This document shows positions 13,684 to 16,468 of a DNA stretch of 16,468 nucleotides, piece after piece. Source of the stretch: Myxococcales bacterium (GTDB taxonomy: Bacteria; Myxococcota_A; UBA9160; SMWR01). The stretch lies in NCBI GenBank assembly GCA_022572485.1, contig JACZVU010000044.1:1-16468 (forward strand), given 5' to 3'. The translations under genes and the position numbers were made by a program. Every line of letters begins with the position of its first letter. The stretch's first letter is position 1. The notes below the pieces were generated by a model. That model was given only the letters and a program-made list of their open reading frames with translations. It was not told the origin of the DNA and ran no database searches.

Positions 13684-14274
13684 ATGGCCTGGCGCCCGAC
13701 AGAGTGGGCCCGACAGCCGAAGGCGAGTGCTGTAGCCGTTCTCTGCCTGGCCATCAGCGGCTGTGCGCTCACGCCTTACGAAGCGCGTCACGAGATGCTG
13801 TCGGACGCGCGGTCCCAGATCTGGCTTTCGGAAGCCCGCCAGGTGAAGGTCCGCGCGGCCCAGAGCCGGGTGTTCGAGGACGTGGCCCGCGTGAAGGCCC
13901 TCGAGGCAATCATCACCACGATGCAGGACCTCGGGTTCCAGATCGACGTCCTCGACGAGGCGCTCGGAATCGTCTCGGGCAAGAAGTTCGAGGAGCTCGA
14001 GACTGTTCCCGTTGGGTTCGACCCCAATTACTGGCTCTACAACGATGAGAGCCTGCTGATCTTCACCAAGACCTACCGCACATGGGGTCCATTCTACTAC
14101 CGTAACAACCTGGTGCGGCTCACGGTCACGGTGCGGTCGCGCAACGAGACCCAGTTGGTCGTGCGGGCCAGCGCGCAGTATTACATGCGTGCCGTTGAGA
14201 ACCCCGAGCCGTATCAGCGCTTCTTCCGGACCCTAGAGCAGGCGGTATTCGCGGAGCGAGAGTTGGCTCGCTAA
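13684..14274 (+). CDS. lipoprotein, third tandem paralogue
   Basis: The 196-residue product has the signal MAWRPTEWARQPKASAVAVL with lipobox LAISGC (Cys27). Array motifs are QSRVFEDVARVKALEA, TTMQDLGFQIDVLDEALG and YQRFFRTLEQAVFAERE; the block VRLTVTVRSRNETQLVVRAS matches the second paralogue closely. An aromatic loop (WLYNDESLLIFTKTYRTWGP) is unique to it. GAGCTGGG lies just upstream of ATG 13684. It is the last gene of the operon; an inverted-repeat structure begins six bases after its stop. Confidence 0.8.
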   Translation: MAWRPTEWARQPKASAVAVLCLAISGCALTPYEARHEMLSDARSQIWLSEARQVKVRAAQSRVFEDVARVKALEAIITTMQDLGFQIDVLDEALGIVSGKKFEELETVPVGFDPNYWLYNDESLLIFTKTYRTWGPFYYRNNLVRLTVTVRSRNETQLVVRASAQYYMRAVENPEPYQRFFRTLEQAVFAERELAR

Positions 14275-14299
14275 TCCCTTCGTCAGCCCTAACGAGAAA

Positions 14300-14404
14300 C
14301 TGAACCCTCCCGGGTTCTCCCTCCGGCAAAGTCAGGACACACCACTCCGGCCATGGGGGTCGGACTCACGTAAAAGAGCCTCCGGAGAACCCGGGGCGGT
14401 TCAG
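14300..14404. mobile_element. mini-element bounded by IS3-like inverted ends
   Basis: TGAACCCTCCCGGGTTCTCC (14301-14320) and the reverse complement TGAACCGCCCCGGGTTCTCC (14403-14384) match at 18 of 20 positions. They begin TGAACC and end GGTTCA, resembling termini of IS3-family elements. Only 63 bases separate them, so no transposase fits. An outer pair, CGTCAGCC (14281-14288) and GGCTGACG (14407-14414), extends the fold. It could also act as a large hairpin after the lipoprotein operon. The rest of the 14275-14573 gap shows nothing further that I can name. Confidence 0.5.
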
Positions 14405-14573
14405 GCGGCTGACGGCTACTCGGTGGGATAGTTGATTGAAGCTGCGAAGTTCCCACGTCCGATAATCAATGATTCTATTGGGCACTTTTCGGTTGACTTC
14501 GCTGCCGATGGGAGAATAGGGTGATCACTCCAGAGTGTATCCCGCAGCCTGTCGGCTGTATGAGGAGAAAGCC

Positions 14574-15758
14574 GTGACCAAGCGATCACTCTCTCTCGTA
14601 TCGATTCTCGTTGCCCTGTTTTTCAATCCGCTCGTCTCCGCAGCGGTAATGATCGACTTCGAGACTCGGGCCGACGGCACGCCATATGTGGGGCTGAGCG
14701 ATAACTTCGCATTCAATGAGTATGAGCCGCTGGGAGTTCTCCTCGAAGACAGCGACCCCGTTTTCCCTGGAATCACCTTTGTCAACGATTCGCACCCGGC
14801 CAACGTGGGCACAGACATCTCCGGGTACTATGTCAACATTGGCGCCTTCGTTGGAATCGTTCCGACGAGCCTCAGCGTGGCCTTCTTGGACGGTACCAAC
14901 GAAGTTGTTTTCGATTGGGCGATTGGTGTGGGCGGTAGCAATGTTACGGTAAGCGCCTTCGACGAGTTCGATGCGTTGATCGTGAGCCAGGTCTTCGTAG
15001 CCAGCGGGACATTCGTGAACCAGTCCGGTTTCACCGTTGATTCGGGCAGTGCTTTGATCTCATCAGAGGCAACCATCAGCCGCCTGCTGATCGAAGCCCA
15101 GCTGAACCATGCATTGATCGTTGATAACCTGCAGTTCGACGTAACACCCGACGAATTCACCTGGCCGGTTGGCTTCTTCAGTCCCATCGTTGGGCATGAC
15201 GGCCCCTGCGGCGATTGGCCAAGCGATGCTACGGGTTGCTATTGGCTAGACGAAACCTTGGAAGATGCGAACGTGATCTGGCGTGATGCTCAACCATTCC
15301 AGCGTCACAAGTACAGGAACATGTACCACTTGGGAGCCGACTACAACCTAGGCGCAAGACAGGATGACGATGGACTGCCTGTGTATCCGGTAGCGCCGGG
15401 AACGATCACGGACGTGAAGACAAATCAATGCGGGTGGGGAAACGTCATCTTTGTACGACACGACGCGACAGCAGGTGTATTTACATCCATGTACGCACAC
15501 GTAGAATGGCTCGAGTCCGGTCCGCCCGTCATCGGCAGCGAAGTCGACGACCCAGAGATTCCCATCGCGTACGTCGGGAGCGGATCTTGGGGCAACAAAG
15601 ATTGCGGGAAGAGAAAGGAGGGAAGCTATCCGGCCCACCTGCACCTTGAGATTCGCGAGGGAACCAATACGAGCAATGGCCTGGCCTACAGCCCCTCACG
15701 TGTAATCAAGGGGCCGCAGGGTCAGATTGACCCCAACGCGTTCATCGCCTCGCATTAG
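14574..15758 (+). CDS. secreted M23 (LytM-type) metallopeptidase with N-terminal beta-rich domain
   Basis: The 394-residue product begins with a signal peptide (VTKRSLSLVSILVALFFNPL, cleavage near VSAA). Residues about 25-200 form a beta-rich domain opening with MIDFETRADGTPYVGLSDNF, a style seen in secreted surface proteins of exosortase-bearing bacteria, but no PEP-CTERM tail is present. The C-terminal domain has the zinc site of M23 endopeptidases: HLGAD (H252, D256), MYAH (H309) and HLHLE (H355, H357). M23 enzymes cut peptidoglycan cross-bridges or other small peptide bonds. Extra cysteines (GPCGDW, TGCYW, NQCGW, KDCGK) suggest disulfides and extracytoplasmic location. GTG 14574 is chosen because GAGGAGA precedes it by six to eight bases. 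Confidence 0.87.
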   Translation: MTKRSLSLVSILVALFFNPLVSAAVMIDFETRADGTPYVGLSDNFAFNEYEPLGVLLEDSDPVFPGITFVNDSHPANVGTDISGYYVNIGAFVGIVPTSLSVAFLDGTNEVVFDWAIGVGGSNVTVSAFDEFDALIVSQVFVASGTFVNQSGFTVDSGSALISSEATISRLLIEAQLNHALIVDNLQFDVTPDEFTWPVGFFSPIVGHDGPCGDWPSDATGCYWLDETLEDANVIWRDAQPFQRHKYRNMYHLGADYNLGARQDDDGLPVYPVAPGTITDVKTNQCGWGNVIFVRHDATAGVFTSMYAHVEWLESGPPVIGSEVDDPEIPIAYVGSGSWGNKDCGKRKEGSYPAHLHLEIREGTNTSNGLAYSPSRVIKGPQGQIDPNAFIASH

Positions 15759-15884
15759 GAACTGTGGAGAGCGCTTCGAAATTTAGAATTGACAGGCTGA
15801 CCCACTAGAACCGTGGTGGTGGATTCACTGCTTCTCCCGTAGTAGCATTCTGGTGTCGGGTTCGCTGTCCCAGCGTTGACGGTC

Positions 15885-16127
15885 AGCGCTGTTTGGTTGT
15901 CCAGCGAGAGTTCTGTAACCATCTTCTTCAACTCCGTGTTCTCCCGCTCGAGCGCTCGAAGCCTTTTCGCTTCTGAAATCTCCATCCCGCCATACATTGT
16001 TTCGCCAGCGATAGAACGTCTGCTCCGAAATGTTGTTCTCCTTGCACGCCAACCGAATGTTTCCAGCCACCTCCGTGGCCTTCAGGATCCCGATGCTCTG
16101 CTCTTCACTGAAGCGTTTGCGCTTCAT
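15885..16127 (-). pseudogene. IS3-family transposase OrfA relic
   Basis: From ATG 16127 the minus strand reads MKRKRFSEEQSIGILKATEV, then ISEQTFYRWRNN, the helix-turn-helix part of IS3 OrfA. A one-base insertion near 15996 shifts the frame; the homology continues as YGGMEISEAKRLRALERENT and ELKKMVTELSLDNQ, the leucine-zipper part. Similarity ends after LDNQ at about 15885, and OrfB with the DDE core is absent. The lesion lies within OrfA and not at the OrfA/OrfB junction, so it is not the programmed frameshift of this family. The 15759-15884 stretch is probably the remaining right end of the element. Confidence 0.82.
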
Positions 16128-16199
16128 CTTTGACACCACAGACCCCAGCAGTGGCGCTGCAATAGAATGCTCAGGCGCTCGCGACTTCTGATCACCGAA

Positions 16200-16242
16200 G
16201 CGTGTGGGGTTCGCGGAGTGACCTCCACGGGCCCCCACACGC
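16200..16242. other. strong hairpin upstream of pyrF
   Basis: GCGTGTGGGG (16200-16209) is exactly complementary to CCCCACACGC (16233-16242), with a possible inner GGAG/CTCC stem. No T-run follows on either strand. It lies about 100 bases before pyrF and could be a leader structure or the remains of an element end. Confidence 0.35.
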
Positions 16243-16341
16243 CGCCGCGTGATCCGAGCGCCCTGGCTCAGCAACCAAGAGTGAACCCGCGTGACCAGTC
16301 GGGCGAGTTTGGTGCGCAGCGGATTGGAGTATCCTTGGGCC

Positions 16342-16468
16342 GTGCATTTTGCAGATGAACTGATCGGGCGGGTTCGCGAGCTCGGGCATCCGCTCTGTGT
16401 CGGGTTGGATCCCCACCTCGATCGGATTCCCTCGTCGTTTCGCAAGGGTTCGATGCGTCCCGTAGATC
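16342..16468 (+). CDS. pyrF: orotidine 5'-phosphate decarboxylase, N-terminal part (cut by window end)
   Basis: The 42 visible residues, VHFADELIGRVRELGHPLCV followed by GLDPHLDRIPSSFRKGSMRP, match the start of the long (type 2) bacterial OMP decarboxylases, where cvGLDP..d.lP forms the first strand with a substrate-contacting aspartate. The enzyme converts OMP to UMP in the last step of pyrimidine synthesis. GTG 16342 is preceded by GGAG at 16326-16329, somewhat far away; an in-frame TTG at 16324 is an alternative. The gene continues beyond the right edge. Confidence 0.82.
   Translation, partial: MHFADELIGRVRELGHPLCVGLDPHLDRIPSSFRKGSMRPVD

Noticed and set aside
14281..14414. Integron attC site after the lipoprotein operon.
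   Set aside because: The fold has the right size, but the RYYYAAC and GTTRRRY core sites are not at its ends, and no integrase or cassette array is seen.
15996..15996. Programmed OrfA/OrfB frameshift of the IS3 relic.
   Set aside because: The shift falls inside OrfA between the helix-turn-helix and the leucine zipper, with no slippery A-run and no OrfB downstream.

Overview
The window looks like chromosomal DNA of a moderately GC-rich Gram-negative bacterium. LPS-export permeases, several outer-membrane-type lipoproteins, a DUF1329 protein and an AHH/Imm11 toxin-immunity remnant together suggest a Myxococcota/Deltaproteobacteria-like or related lineage. That placement is inference from gene content; there is no rRNA or other strict marker here.

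Layout. (1) 1-4283: the 3' part of a fused LptF-LptG permease (+) faces a minus-strand group made of an LPG-synthase-TM/flippase-like membrane protein, a small basic protein and a NYN-domain protein. A diverged tandem repeat lies between the first two. (2) 4539-7777: a plus-strand run of a small unknown protein, an ABC ATPase, an ABC-2 permease and a secreted DUF1329 protein, probably one envelope export operon. (3) 7778-12112: an accessory zone. It holds a second copy of the GC-rich repeat family, a large inverted repeat, a dead IS110-family transposase with a structured leader, an apparently intact BrnT/BrnA toxin-antitoxin pair, a dead IS30-family element with recognisable ends, and an orphan AHH-type toxin tip with its Imm11-family immunity gene, bounded by short related repeats. 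(4) 12204-14274: four tandem lipoprotein genes, one BamE/SmpA-like and three paralogues of one another. (5) 14281-16342: an IS3-like mini-element bounded by inverted ends, a secreted M23 peptidase and an IS3 orfA relic. (6) 16342-end: the start of pyrF.

How it works together. The recurring theme is envelope biology (LPS export, ABC export, lipoproteins, peptidoglycan hydrolase), interrupted by a zone of decayed mobile elements and toxin modules. The most interesting items are the displaced toxin tip with its immunity gene, the IS110 leader that could be a relic bridge RNA, a GC-rich repeat family found at two loci, the tandem lipoprotein array, and the LptF-LptG fusion. No CRISPR array, tRNA or rRNA was seen. 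All family calls are from reading the sequence; no database search was run.
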